Part shown: in pieces, positions 34,001-42,361 of the stretch | Layout of the letters: each line of letters begins with the position of its first letter | Numbering within the stretch: position 1 is the stretch's first letter | Program-made: the position numbers and the translations under genes | Notes under the pieces: generated by a model | What the model was told of the DNA's origin: nothing | The model's database searches: none | Seen by the model: the letters and a program-made list of their open reading frames with translations, nothing else | Source: Pedobacter sp. JY14-1 | GTDB lineage: Bacteria; Bacteroidota; Bacteroidia; Sphingobacteriales; Sphingobacteriaceae | Direction: 5' to 3' | Assembly (NCBI RefSeq): GCF_029269825.1 | Contig: NZ_JARJHU010000003.1 | Location: forward strand, 98,380-162,379 | Length of the DNA stretch: 64,000 nucleotides

Positions 34001-34659
34001 TCATCAAATCAAGACCTTTGCCGCCATTTTTCTTTAAATGCGGGGCCATCCTAGTTGGCTGGTTCCTCAAAAGACGTTTCAATAAGCTATTGATCAGGGA
34101 TATCGAGATCAAATCCGGTCATTCTTACCTGCTGATGTGCAACCACTTCAGCTTCCTTGATGGTTTGCTTGCTTATTATTTATGCAACAAGCTGTTCTGG
34201 AAAACGGGAGGTATGCGGAAGCTGTACATCATGTCCCTGAAAAGGCAGATGGAAAAGAACAAATGGCTGAGGTATGTGGGGAGCTTTTCTGTAGAACCGG
34301 GAAGGCGTTCGATCAAGGAGAGTTTTGCTTATGCGGCTGAAGTATTGTCTGAGCCGGGCAACCTTTTGCTTTTCTATCCGCAGGGTAACCTGGAAAGCAG
34401 CCATATCCGGTATATCCGGTTTGAGGATGGCCTGAACGAGATAGTACCGGCGATTAGGGGAAATTGCCAGCTGGTCTGGAGCAGTAACATTGTCGATTTC
34501 TTCGAAAGTACAAGGCCTTCAGTATCTTTCAACCTGCTGGACTGCGGTACCAATAAGGACTATGATTTTGAAGGGCTTAAGCGTAAGGTCAATGCACACC
34601 ACCGCAGGTCAGTTGAGCGAAATATCCGTTTTACGGTGGAACCACCGCCGGAACACTGA
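33997..34659 (+). CDS. PlsC-like lysophospholipid/glycerol acyltransferase
   Basis: This 220-residue membrane-associated acyltransferase of the PlsC/LPLAT family has one hydrophobic N-terminal segment (FFFKCGAILVGWFL). The catalytic motif is NHFSFLD, with His50 and Asp55 in the HX4D spacing. The third motif, normally FPEGTRS, reads FYPQGNLESSH, with Gln in place of the usual Glu. It is the last gene of the operon and could transfer the ACP-bound product to a lipid acceptor. The acceptor is unknown. The stop codon touches that of the convergent TPR gene. Confidence 0.85.
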   Translation: MIIKSRPLPPFFFKCGAILVGWFLKRRFNKLLIRDIEIKSGHSYLLMCNHFSFLDGLLAYYLCNKLFWKTGGMRKLYIMSLKRQMEKNKWLRYVGSFSVEPGRRSIKESFAYAAEVLSEPGNLLLFYPQGNLESSHIRYIRFEDGLNEIVPAIRGNCQLVWSSNIVDFFESTRPSVSFNLLDCGTNKDYDFEGLKRKVNAHHRRSVERNIRFTVEPPPEH

Positions 34660-36138
34660 TCATTTCAGACGCTGCAGACCTTCTTTAGCCTGGGTATCGA
34701 TGCTGTTCTGATATTCGTGGTTTCGCATTCTCAGGGCAAGGTTGTAGAAGTAGGCCGCCTTTGTCTTGTCTTTTCTCTGTTCGTAAAGCATTCCTGAAAA
34801 TAAGGCCGCATTGGCAGCACTGTAATAGGTCTCATTTTTACCGATATCTATGGTCTTCTGATAATTGGCGATCGCTTCATTGAACATATCCATCCGGTCG
34901 TATATCCTGCCGAGACGATAGTAGAGCTCGATCTTGTCCCGGAGGTTCTTTAAATCCTGAGCTTCTTTGTTTTTAATCTGAGCAAGGGCCTTAGCATAAT
35001 AACCTCCGTCAAAATAAAACCTTGCCTTCAGCAACTGTGTATCTGGCCGCAGGTCGTTGGCCTCCTTAAGGGCCTGTTTGTCTTTTTCATCGGTAGTATA
35101 ACCTTTGGTCTTTACAAGCTTGAGGTAATTGTTATAACCAAGAAGATCGCCTTTGAGCAGGTAATGATAGGCGAGTTTAAGGTAAGTGTCTTTGATGTAA
35201 TTCATACCCTTGTACTCTTTCAGATAATTGGTCAGATAGACGTGGGCATCGGTGTCCATCCGGCACAGTTTTGCACTGCCAAGCAAGTATTGCGCGGCGG
35301 GAAGTGGGGTATATAATGCAGATTTCGGAATACCCTGAAGTGCGGAAATTGCGGCGTCATTGTGCCCTGTCTTGAAGGCCACATAGCCTTTAAGATAAGT
35401 TCTGAGCAGGCTCTTTTCGTCCATGTCATTCAGAAAGGCATTTAGCCTGGTGTAGTTGTCCCTGTTATGGAGAATGTCAATATCCATGAAGCAGAGGAGG
35501 AATATGGCTTCATCGCTGTAAAAGTCATACGATGTCCCGGCGATCTGGCTTTTGAATGCTTCCATCTGCCTTACTCCGGATGAGATATTCCCTTTGAGCC
35601 CCAGGAAGTCGGCAATGCCGCGTAAATTGGAAGGAATGGCACCGAAAACGACTTCTATGAGCGCCAGGCCTTTCCGGTTCGGAAGAAAATCCCTGAATTT
35701 TTCCTGGTTCCTTTTCAACAGTCCCTGCGCTCTTTTTAAATCTATTGTGGAGGCGGTATAATCGCCAAACTTTGCCTTCACCAGGCCCCATTGCAAATAA
35801 ATTTCCGCCTGTGAAAATAGGTAATAAGGCGAGTCTTTATCATTATCTTCCAGTGCATTTATCCTGCCGTCTTTTCTTCCTTTGAGCTTTTCGTATTCTG
35901 TTTTATTATCTGAGGTCAGCAAGTACATATAATCTACATAGTTATCCAGAAGAACGGGAATGCCGTTTTCAGGATTTTTGCTTTTTCCGTCAGCGATATA
36001 TTTCCTTGCATCGTTCAGGCGGAGTTCAAAAATGGCTTTGTAGGCGGCTGTAGCGCTGGCATCGAAGATGAAGCTGGCTTTTGCCGGAAACATTGTGAAA
36101 ATGAAAAGAAACAGTAAGGAGAAAGACTTTAAGTGCAT
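34660..36138 (-). CDS. Secreted tetratricopeptide-repeat protein
   Basis: This 492-residue protein has a signal peptide (ending PAKASF) and mostly helical sequence with TPR-type repeats, best seen near the C-terminus (YRLGRIYDRMDMFNEAIANYQK; YYSAANAALFSGMLYEQRKD). It contains no catalytic motif and probably serves as a periplasmic or outer-membrane scaffold. It converges with the acyltransferase gene, with stop codons touching at 34659/34660. A functional link with the lipid operon is possible but not shown. Confidence 0.8.
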   Translation of the reverse strand: MHLKSFSLLFLFIFTMFPAKASFIFDASATAAYKAIFELRLNDARKYIADGKSKNPENGIPVLLDNYVDYMYLLTSDNKTEYEKLKGRKDGRINALEDNDKDSPYYLFSQAEIYLQWGLVKAKFGDYTASTIDLKRAQGLLKRNQEKFRDFLPNRKGLALIEVVFGAIPSNLRGIADFLGLKGNISSGVRQMEAFKSQIAGTSYDFYSDEAIFLLCFMDIDILHNRDNYTRLNAFLNDMDEKSLLRTYLKGYVAFKTGHNDAAISALQGIPKSALYTPLPAAQYLLGSAKLCRMDTDAHVYLTNYLKEYKGMNYIKDTYLKLAYHYLLKGDLLGYNNYLKLVKTKGYTTDEKDKQALKEANDLRPDTQLLKARFYFDGGYYAKALAQIKNKEAQDLKNLRDKIELYYRLGRIYDRMDMFNEAIANYQKTIDIGKNETYYSAANAALFSGMLYEQRKDKTKAAYFYNLALRMRNHEYQNSIDTQAKEGLQRLK

Positions 36139-36311
36139 ATAGTATTAACGTAATTCGGGAATAGTTAGGAATGCTAAGTTATGCACTTGCATGCAAAAAG
36201 CCAGCCATTGACCGAGGCAGATCACCTTGTTCTATTTTATTGGCATGCAACTGAAACATTTCTAATGTTTTTTCAGCCTTTTTTCATCAAACATTGTTTA
36301 TTGCTATAAGA

Positions 36312-37463
36312 ATGACTCTTTCCGAACAATACATACTTATCAGAAAGCAAACCGAACGCATTTGCGCACCTTTGCAGACAGAGGACTACGTGGTGCAGCC
36401 AGTGGTCGACGTAAGCCCGCCGAAATGGCATCTGGGGCATACGACATGGTTTTTCGAAGCGTTCGTACTCGTTCCCAGCTTTGCTGGTTATCAAATGTTT
36501 AATCCGAACTTCAATTACTTGTTCAACAGCTATTATGAGACCGTTGGCAACCGGGTGATCCGTACCGACCGGGGCAATCTCAGCAGGCCAGGCGTTGATG
36601 AAATCTACCGTTATCGTACCCACGTAGATAATGCCATGCTGCTTTTTTTACAGGGAGAAGTTAACGGGCATGTGGAGGAATTACTTTTTATCGGTTTTAA
36701 TCATGAACAGCAGCACCAGGAATTGCTCCTGACTGATATCAAATATATTCTCGGTCACAATCCTTTGTTTCCTCCCTACCGGCAAATAGAGAAGAAGGGG
36801 CCAAAAAACAGGAAGGAGATAGCAGAAATGCGCTTAGTCCCCGAGGGCATGTACGAGATTGGATATACGGGCGATGGTTTTTGCTTTGACAACGAGCTTA
36901 GCCGTCACAAGGTTTATCTTCAGGCATTCAGCATCAGTTCCGCCTTGGTCAGCAATGGTGAATATCTCCAATTCATGTCCGCAGGCGGATATACGGATTT
37001 TAATTTCTGGCATTCAGAAGGTTGGGATTGGGTAAGGAATAATGACATATCAGCGCCCATGTACTGGCACCATATTGATGGCGACTGGTATTGTTATACT
37101 CTGGAAGGGCTAAGGCCGCTTGATCCCGATGCCGTGCTTACCCACGTCAGTTATTACGAGGCCTATGCTTTTGCACAGTGGCGGGGGATGCGGCTCCCTA
37201 CAGAATTTGAATGGGAGGCTGCGGCAGGATTATTTGACTGGGGCGCTAGATGGGAATGGACGGAAAGTGCTTACCTGCCATATCCGGGGTTCTCAAAGGC
37301 ACCTGGCGCAATCGGAGAATACAACGGAAAATTCATGGTAAACCAGAAGGTGCTCAGGGGCGGTTCCATCGCTACGGCTGCAGGACATTCCAGAAATACT
37401 TACCGCAATTTTTTCCACCCGCAGCTCAGGTGGCAGTTTACCGGTATAAGGCTCGTAAAATAA
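36312..37463 (+). CDS. egtB: Ergothioneine biosynthesis protein EgtB-like (sulfoxide synthase)
   Basis: This is a non-haem iron enzyme of 383 residues that joins trimethylhistidine (hercynine) to a thiol donor (Cys or gamma-Glu-Cys) with oxygen. The iron triad is visible: His43 (LGHTTWFFE), His131 and His135 (NHEQQHQELLL). A DinB-like N-terminal half is followed by an FGE-sulfatase-like C-terminal domain (LVPEGMYEIGYTG; VSYYEAYAFAQWRGMRLPTE; NFFHPQLRWQFTGIRLVK). The ATG at 36312 is used; an in-frame TTG 18 bases upstream is not needed. It is six bases before egtD, so the two should act on one pathway. The thiol donor cannot be called from the sequence. Confidence 0.92.
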   Translation: MTLSEQYILIRKQTERICAPLQTEDYVVQPVVDVSPPKWHLGHTTWFFEAFVLVPSFAGYQMFNPNFNYLFNSYYETVGNRVIRTDRGNLSRPGVDEIYRYRTHVDNAMLLFLQGEVNGHVEELLFIGFNHEQQHQELLLTDIKYILGHNPLFPPYRQIEKKGPKNRKEIAEMRLVPEGMYEIGYTGDGFCFDNELSRHKVYLQAFSISSALVSNGEYLQFMSAGGYTDFNFWHSEGWDWVRNNDISAPMYWHHIDGDWYCYTLEGLRPLDPDAVLTHVSYYEAYAFAQWRGMRLPTEFEWEAAAGLFDWGARWEWTESAYLPYPGFSKAPGAIGEYNGKFMVNQKVLRGGSIATAAGHSRNTYRNFFHPQLRWQFTGIRLVK

Positions 37464-37469
37464 ACAAAG

Positions 37470-38456
37470 ATGATGAACACGGTTCAACTTATGCCAGACA
37501 AGGCTCAATTCCTTTCAGATACATTGACGGGCCTGAAGTCGAAGCCAAAATATTTGAGTTCCAAATATTTTTACGACAAAGAAGGCGACCGCCTTTTCCA
37601 GCAGATCATGCAGATGGAGGAGTACTACCTGACAAAGGCGGAAATGGAAATTCTCGAAACGCAATCCGGCAGGATTGCGGACTTGATCGCCCGTGACGGA
37701 ACGCCGTTTGATCTCCTGGAGCTCGGCGCCGGGGACGCAACGAAATCTGTCCATCTGTTGCGGGAACTCCTCACGCGCAGACAAGATTTTACCTATCTTC
37801 CGGTCGATATCTCATCGAATATCATTTCCTGTCTGGAGAATAGGCTTCCCGGGCAGCTTCCCGGCCTGAAGATGCAGGGATTGAATGGTGAATACCTCGA
37901 GATGCTTGCATACGCCGCTTCTGCATCAGGAAGAAGAAAGGTGATTTTGTTCATGGGGGCAAACATTGGCAATATGGATATCGGTCAGGCGCAGGATTTT
38001 CTGCTTGACATAAGAAAACATATGACGCAGGACGATCTGCTGCTCATCGGGTTTGACCTGAAAAAGGATCCCCGGCAGATCTTGCTGGCCTACAATGACC
38101 TCAACGGAATTACACGGGCTTTCAATTTAAACTTGTTGGCAAGGATGAACAGGGAACTGGGTGCAGACTTCCGTGTCGGGAACTTTGATCACTATGCGAC
38201 CTATGATCCTGAATCGGGCGCCTGTAAGAGCTTCCTGATCAGTTTAAAGGAACAGACGGTCCGTATCGGCGATGCGGATAAAATCCACTTCCTGGCAAAT
38301 GAATATATCTTCACTGAAATTTCTCAGAAGTATGCGCCTGGCGATATTGAGGCACTGGCCAGTAAGTCAGGGTTCCGGTATGTAAAGCATTTCACAGACA
38401 GTAACGGTTATTTTGTCGACATGATCCTTCGGACGGAACAGACTTGCCTGGTCTAG
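37470..38456 (+). CDS. egtD: L-histidine N-alpha-methyltransferase EgtD
   Basis: This SAM-dependent enzyme of 328 residues trimethylates histidine to hercynine. Visible are the SAM-binding LLELGAGDATKSVHLL, a strand LFMGANIGNMD, LLIGFDLKKDPRQILLAYND, RMNRELGADF and the late FTEISQKY, which in EgtD contains residues contacting the substrate. Two start codons lie in frame (37470 and 37473). It follows egtB by six bases and its TAG shares CTAG with the stop of the opposing ppnP gene. EgtC and EgtE are not in the window. Confidence 0.93.
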   Translation: MMNTVQLMPDKAQFLSDTLTGLKSKPKYLSSKYFYDKEGDRLFQQIMQMEEYYLTKAEMEILETQSGRIADLIARDGTPFDLLELGAGDATKSVHLLRELLTRRQDFTYLPVDISSNIISCLENRLPGQLPGLKMQGLNGEYLEMLAYAASASGRRKVILFMGANIGNMDIGQAQDFLLDIRKHMTQDDLLLIGFDLKKDPRQILLAYNDLNGITRAFNLNLLARMNRELGADFRVGNFDHYATYDPESGACKSFLISLKEQTVRIGDADKIHFLANEYIFTEISQKYAPGDIEALASKSGFRYVKHFTDSNGYFVDMILRTEQTCLV

Positions 38457-38740
38457 CCGTAATAACAGATGTATGCAGCATCGCTTTCGCATACGACCTC
38501 AAAACTGGCACCTGCGCTCACCTCGAATTGTTCCTGTGGCCCGTAGCTGGTGAATGTGTCGCCATTCTTCACGCTGAGTGTTCCGGCGATCACGAGCATG
38601 GTTTCCGGGACTGATGCAGAAAAAATATAGCTGCCAGGCTTCATCACCCCTACCGTCGCCTTACCGCGTTCAGTGTCAAGGCCAAGGCTTTGCACATTGC
38701 CTTCAAAATATACATTGTGTTGAATCTTTCGGTCGCTCAT
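38453..38740 (-). CDS. ppnP: Pyrimidine/purine nucleoside phosphorylase PpnP
   Basis: This is a 95-residue cupin-like protein of the PpnP (DUF1255, formerly YaiE) family, which splits nucleosides with phosphate in E. coli. The start taken is ATG 38740 (MSDRKIQHNVYFEGNVQSLG), the usual beginning of the family; the frame runs nine codons further upstream. The typical PGSYIFSA, MLVIAGTLSV and FEVSAGASFEV strands are present. It converges with egtD, and the two stop codons overlap in the palindrome CTAG. It is divergent from the GH95 gene. Confidence 0.92.
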   Translation of the reverse strand: MSDRKIQHNVYFEGNVQSLGLDTERGKATVGVMKPGSYIFSASVPETMLVIAGTLSVKNGDTFTSYGPQEQFEVSAGASFEVVCESDAAYICYYG

Positions 38741-38764
38741 GATATGGGAGTAATGATGAATACA

Positions 38765-38772
38765 CAAATATA
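38765..38772 (-). promoter_or_regulatory. Candidate -7 box for ppnP
   Basis: On the minus strand this reads TATATTTG, an exact TAnnTTTG match, 24 bases before the ppnP start. No clear -33 TTG lies at the usual distance, so the call rests on the -7 box alone. Confidence 0.35.
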
Positions 38773-38843
38773 GGGCTATTAACCTTTTTTTAAGATATAA
38801 TTAATAGGATGACGTATTTTGGCTGAACCAAATAGAACCAGTT

Positions 38844-41261
38844 ATGAAAATAAACATCCCCATCCGGACTGCACGACTAGTGCTTGCAATTGCTTATCTC
38901 GTCCCTGTTATGGCTATTGCCCGGCAGGGAAACATTCGGGATACCAAAGCAGATCTGAAAGTATGGTATAAAAAGGCAGCGAGGGATTGGATGAAGGCAC
39001 TTCCGGTTGGTAACGGACGTCTCGGAGCGATGATCTTTGGCGGCGTTGGCCGGGAGCAGCTGCAGCTGAGTGAGGAGAGTGTATGGCAGGGCAAGCAGGT
39101 CAATAACAATAACCCTGAGGCATTGAAGAACCTGCCTGAAATCAGGAGACTGATCCTGGACGGAAAGGCTTCGGAAGCGATGGAGCTGGCAAACAGGGCC
39201 CTGAATGGAAATCCAGGGGGCGTAAAATCTTATCAGCCTCTTGGCGACCTGTTTCTTGATTTTGGGCATGGTGCTGAAGCAGGCAGCTATATGCGGGAAC
39301 TGGACCTGCGTACGGGCGTACATAAGGTGCAATATGAGATCGGTGGAAAAAAATATACAAGGGAAGTTTTTGCCTCAGCTCCTGCAAACCTTATCGTGGT
39401 GAGATTGGAGACGGATGCCGGGGAGGGAATTACAGCTACCCTGAGTATGACCAGACAGAAAGATGCGGTCGCTTCAGCAAAAGGCAGTCAGCTCACATTG
39501 CGTGGCCAGATCGATGGATCAGGTATGAGATTTGAGACCATCACCCAGCTACTGAATGAAGGCGGAAAGCTGGATGAGCAGGGAGATAAGATCAAAATAA
39601 ACGGCGCAAAAGCAGTGACTATTCTGATTACCGGGGCAACGGATTATAATGCGGAAACCATGAATGTTGATGCTGCCAGAGACCCGGATAAGATCTGCAG
39701 GGAGATATTGAGGACCTCGGCTGCTAAAAGTTTTGCTGCGCTTAAGGCGGCACACGTTGCCGACCACCAGGAACTGATGAACAGAACGGAACTTTCCTTT
39801 GGCAGGGATATGAAGGCCGGCCTGCCAACGGATGAACGGCTGGAAGCTTATAAAAAGGATCCGCAGGACCGCGGGCTGGAGGTGCTGTTGTTCCAGTACG
39901 GCCGGTATCTGCTGATCGGCAGTTCGAGGGCACCGGGAGTATTACCTGCGAACCTTCAGGGCATATGGAATAAGGAACTGAATGCGCCATGGAATGCAGA
40001 TTTCCATACCAACATTAATCTTCAGATGAACTACTGGCCTGCAGAGCTGACCAATCTGCCGGAAACGGTTGCCCCGCTTACCCATTTCATGCAGGTATTG
40101 CAGGTTCCGGGAACCCGTACTGCCAGGCAGATGTACGGTGCACGGGGTTGGACAGTACACCATTTAACGGATGCTTTCGGGCATACGGCGGTGCATGACG
40201 GAGTAATCAACGGGATGTTTCCGATGGGTGGTCCATGGATGACCCAGCCGATATTTGAACACTATGAGTTTAATGGCGACTTGGGTTACCTGAGGAATGT
40301 GGCCTATCCTATGATGAAGACCTCTTCCGAATTTGTCCTGGACTTGCTGGTACCCGATGAACAGGGCCGTTTGGTGACCGCACCTTCTTACAGCCCTGAA
40401 AATTCTTACATCCATCCGGTTACCGGAAAGGGCGAAAAGCTTACTTACGCTCCCACTATGGATATGGAGATCATCCATGATCTGTTTACAAGGACTATGG
40501 CTGCAGAGAAGATATTGAAACAAGACGCCTTGTTTGGTGATACACTGGCCGGTACCTTGAAGAAGATTGCACCGGTAAAACTGGCCGCTGATGGTTCCAT
40601 ACAGGAGTGGGTGGAAGATTACAAAGAGGGCGAACCTGGCCACCGTCACGTATCACATTTGTTCGCCCTGCACCCGGGTAACCAGATTACACCGCTTAAA
40701 ACTCCGGACCTGTTTGAAGGGGCCAGGAAAACATTGGCCAAACGTTTGAGAAATGGCGGAGCCGGTACAGGCTGGAGCAGGGTCTGGACCATCAATTTCT
40801 TTGCGCGCCTTAAGGATGGTCATTCGGCGCATGAGCATGTTGCTGCGCTGCTGCAGAAGAGTATCGCATATAATTTATTTGATCTGCATCCTCCATTTCA
40901 GATCGATGGCAATTTCGGCTACACTGCCGGCGTAGCAGAGATGTTGCTGCAAAGCCAGGAAGGCGAGGTTGGCAGCCGGATCATCGAGTTTTTGCCGGCA
41001 CTGCCTTCGGCATGGGCTGATGGAAAAGTCTCCGGTCTGAAAGCGAGGGGCAATTTTGAGGTTTCGATGCGCTGGAATTCCGGAAAGCTGGATATGGCTG
41101 TTGTTAAATCCGGGTCAGGCAACGGATGTATATTGCACTATCCAGGCATTGCGGGTGCGACAGTAACCGCCGGAGGGAAGAAAGTTGCCGTCAGGAAAAT
41201 TTCAGATGACCAGATCGGGTTTAACACCGCCAGGGGAACAAGCTATTCTGTTAAGTTCTGA
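38844..41261 (+). CDS. Glycoside hydrolase family 95 protein (alpha-L-fucosidase type)
   Basis: This secreted enzyme of 805 residues hydrolyses terminal alpha-linked fucose (or galactose) by inversion, judging by the family. An N-terminal signal region is followed by the family opening WYKKAARDWMKALPVGNGRL and LQLSEESVWQG. In the helical catalytic domain, the asparagines in NADFHTNINLQMNYWP, the acid Glu in TAPSYSPENS and the Asp of PPFQIDGNFG match the catalytic positions known for GH95. HRHVSHLFALHPG is also typical. No SusCD pair is adjacent, so its intake system is elsewhere. Confidence 0.95.
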   Translation: MKINIPIRTARLVLAIAYLVPVMAIARQGNIRDTKADLKVWYKKAARDWMKALPVGNGRLGAMIFGGVGREQLQLSEESVWQGKQVNNNNPEALKNLPEIRRLILDGKASEAMELANRALNGNPGGVKSYQPLGDLFLDFGHGAEAGSYMRELDLRTGVHKVQYEIGGKKYTREVFASAPANLIVVRLETDAGEGITATLSMTRQKDAVASAKGSQLTLRGQIDGSGMRFETITQLLNEGGKLDEQGDKIKINGAKAVTILITGATDYNAETMNVDAARDPDKICREILRTSAAKSFAALKAAHVADHQELMNRTELSFGRDMKAGLPTDERLEAYKKDPQDRGLEVLLFQYGRYLLIGSSRAPGVLPANLQGIWNKELNAPWNADFHTNINLQMNYWPAELTNLPETVAPLTHFMQVLQVPGTRTARQMYGARGWTVHHLTDAFGHTAVHDGVINGMFPMGGPWMTQPIFEHYEFNGDLGYLRNVAYPMMKTSSEFVLDLLVPDEQGRLVTAPSYSPENSYIHPVTGKGEKLTYAPTMDMEIIHDLFTRTMAAEKILKQDALFGDTLAGTLKKIAPVKLAADGSIQEWVEDYKEGEPGHRHVSHLFALHPGNQITPLKTPDLFEGARKTLAKRLRNGGAGTGWSRVWTINFFARLKDGHSAHEHVAALLQKSIAYNLFDLHPPFQIDGNFGYTAGVAEMLLQSQEGEVGSRIIEFLPALPSAWADGKVSGLKARGNFEVSMRWNSGKLDMAVVKSGSGNGCILHYPGIAGATVTAGGKKVAVRKISDDQIGFNTARGTSYSVKF

Positions 41262-41322
41262 TTGCAGATGACATTAGCTCAATAGATAAACTGACTTATG
41301 GCATTTACATGGCAAAATCCAC

Positions 41323-41357
41323 TTGTCCGTACGCATACTGTTTCGCAACTTTGTTGC
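41323..41357 (+). promoter_or_regulatory. Candidate promoter with overlapping dyad before the flavoprotein gene
   Basis: TTG (41323-41325), a 20-base spacer, then CAACTTTG (41346-41353; one mismatch to TAnnTTTG) resembles a Bacteroidota promoter. The dyad GCAAC-TTT-GTTGC (41345-41357) covers the -7 box, so a repressor may bind there. The start codon at 41377 follows by 19 bases. Confidence 0.4.
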
Positions 41358-41376
41358 AAATAAAAGCAGAATTAGT

Positions 41377-42282
41377 ATGACAGGGAATCAGCATTACGAA
41401 GTTGTTGTTATCGGCGGTAGTTACGCAGGACTTTCCGCGGGACTAGCACTGGGCCGGTCGGCCAGGCGTGTACTTATTGTTGACAGCGGGAAACCCTGCA
41501 ACCGGCAGACACCGCATTCCCATAATTTTCTGACCAGGGACGGTATAGCCCCTGCCGAACTTGCCGCGATAGCCAAAGATCAGGTATTGAAGTACCCCAC
41601 GGTACAATTCCTGGAAGATCATGTGTCTGCTGCAGAGGGGACAGATGGAAATTTCCGTATAGAGCTGTCTTCCGGAAATACGGTAACTTCTGTCAAGATC
41701 ATTTTTGCGGCAGGTATCGTTGACGAGATGCCAAAGATTAAAGGGTTTGAGGCGTGCTGGGGAATTTCAGCAATCCACTGTCCTTATTGTCATGGTTACG
41801 AATATAAGGGGCAGATTACCGGATTGCTGGCCAACGGTGACATCGCTGCCGATTTTGCTAAGCTGGTAAATCACTGGGCATATGGCCTGATCCTGTTTAC
41901 GAACGGGCCGTCCGTTATCGCTGATGAGAAAGCGAAAGAATTAGCAGAACTGCACATACCTGTTATCGAAACCCCGGTTAAAGAAATCATCCACGAAAAC
42001 GGATATTTATCGTCGTTATTGCTTGAAGACGATCAGAATATCGTATTGCAGGCTTTGTATGCAAAGCTGCCGTTTAAGCAGCATTGCTCAATTCCTCAGC
42101 AACTCGGTTGCGCAATGACTGAACAGGGATTCATACAGGTGGATGATTTTCAGAAAACCAATGTACCTGGGGTCTTTGCTGCGGGAGACTGTACTACAAT
42201 GATGAGAAGTGTTGCTGCAGCGGTATCGGGTGGTGGTAAGGCAGGAGCTTTTGTCAATCACGAGCTGATCTTTAACCGATAA
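41377..42282 (+). CDS. Thioredoxin-reductase-like NAD(P)/FAD-dependent oxidoreductase
   Basis: This is a 301-residue flavoprotein. The FAD motif is VVVIGGSYAGLSAGLALGRS near the N-terminus, and a dithiol CPYCHG follows as in thioredoxin reductases. The C-terminal FAAGDCTTMMRSVAAAVSGG binds FAD. The central nucleotide-binding loop is weak (ITGLLANGDIAADFAKLV instead of GxGxxA/G), which is common in small TrxR-like proteins of Bacteroidota and may mean that NADPH is not the donor. The start taken is ATG 41377 (MTGNQHYEVVVIGG); upstream TTG codons are unnecessary. It is unlikely to be the main thioredoxin reductase. Confidence 0.85.
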   Translation: MTGNQHYEVVVIGGSYAGLSAGLALGRSARRVLIVDSGKPCNRQTPHSHNFLTRDGIAPAELAAIAKDQVLKYPTVQFLEDHVSAAEGTDGNFRIELSSGNTVTSVKIIFAAGIVDEMPKIKGFEACWGISAIHCPYCHGYEYKGQITGLLANGDIAADFAKLVNHWAYGLILFTNGPSVIADEKAKELAELHIPVIETPVKEIIHENGYLSSLLLEDDQNIVLQALYAKLPFKQHCSIPQQLGCAMTEQGFIQVDDFQKTNVPGVFAAGDCTTMMRSVAAAVSGGGKAGAFVNHELIFNR

Positions 42283-42361
42283 TACAACCGGAACTATTTA
42301 TTCCGGAGGTTAGAAATATTTGCTAAGTTTACCGCCACACACACTAACCAATTAACTTGCT

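Noticed and set aside
29112..34659. Flexirubin/aryl-polyene cluster
   Set aside because: An enoyl reductase is present and no DarA/DarB, tyrosine ammonia-lyase or second ketosynthase is seen; those clusters make unsaturated chains.
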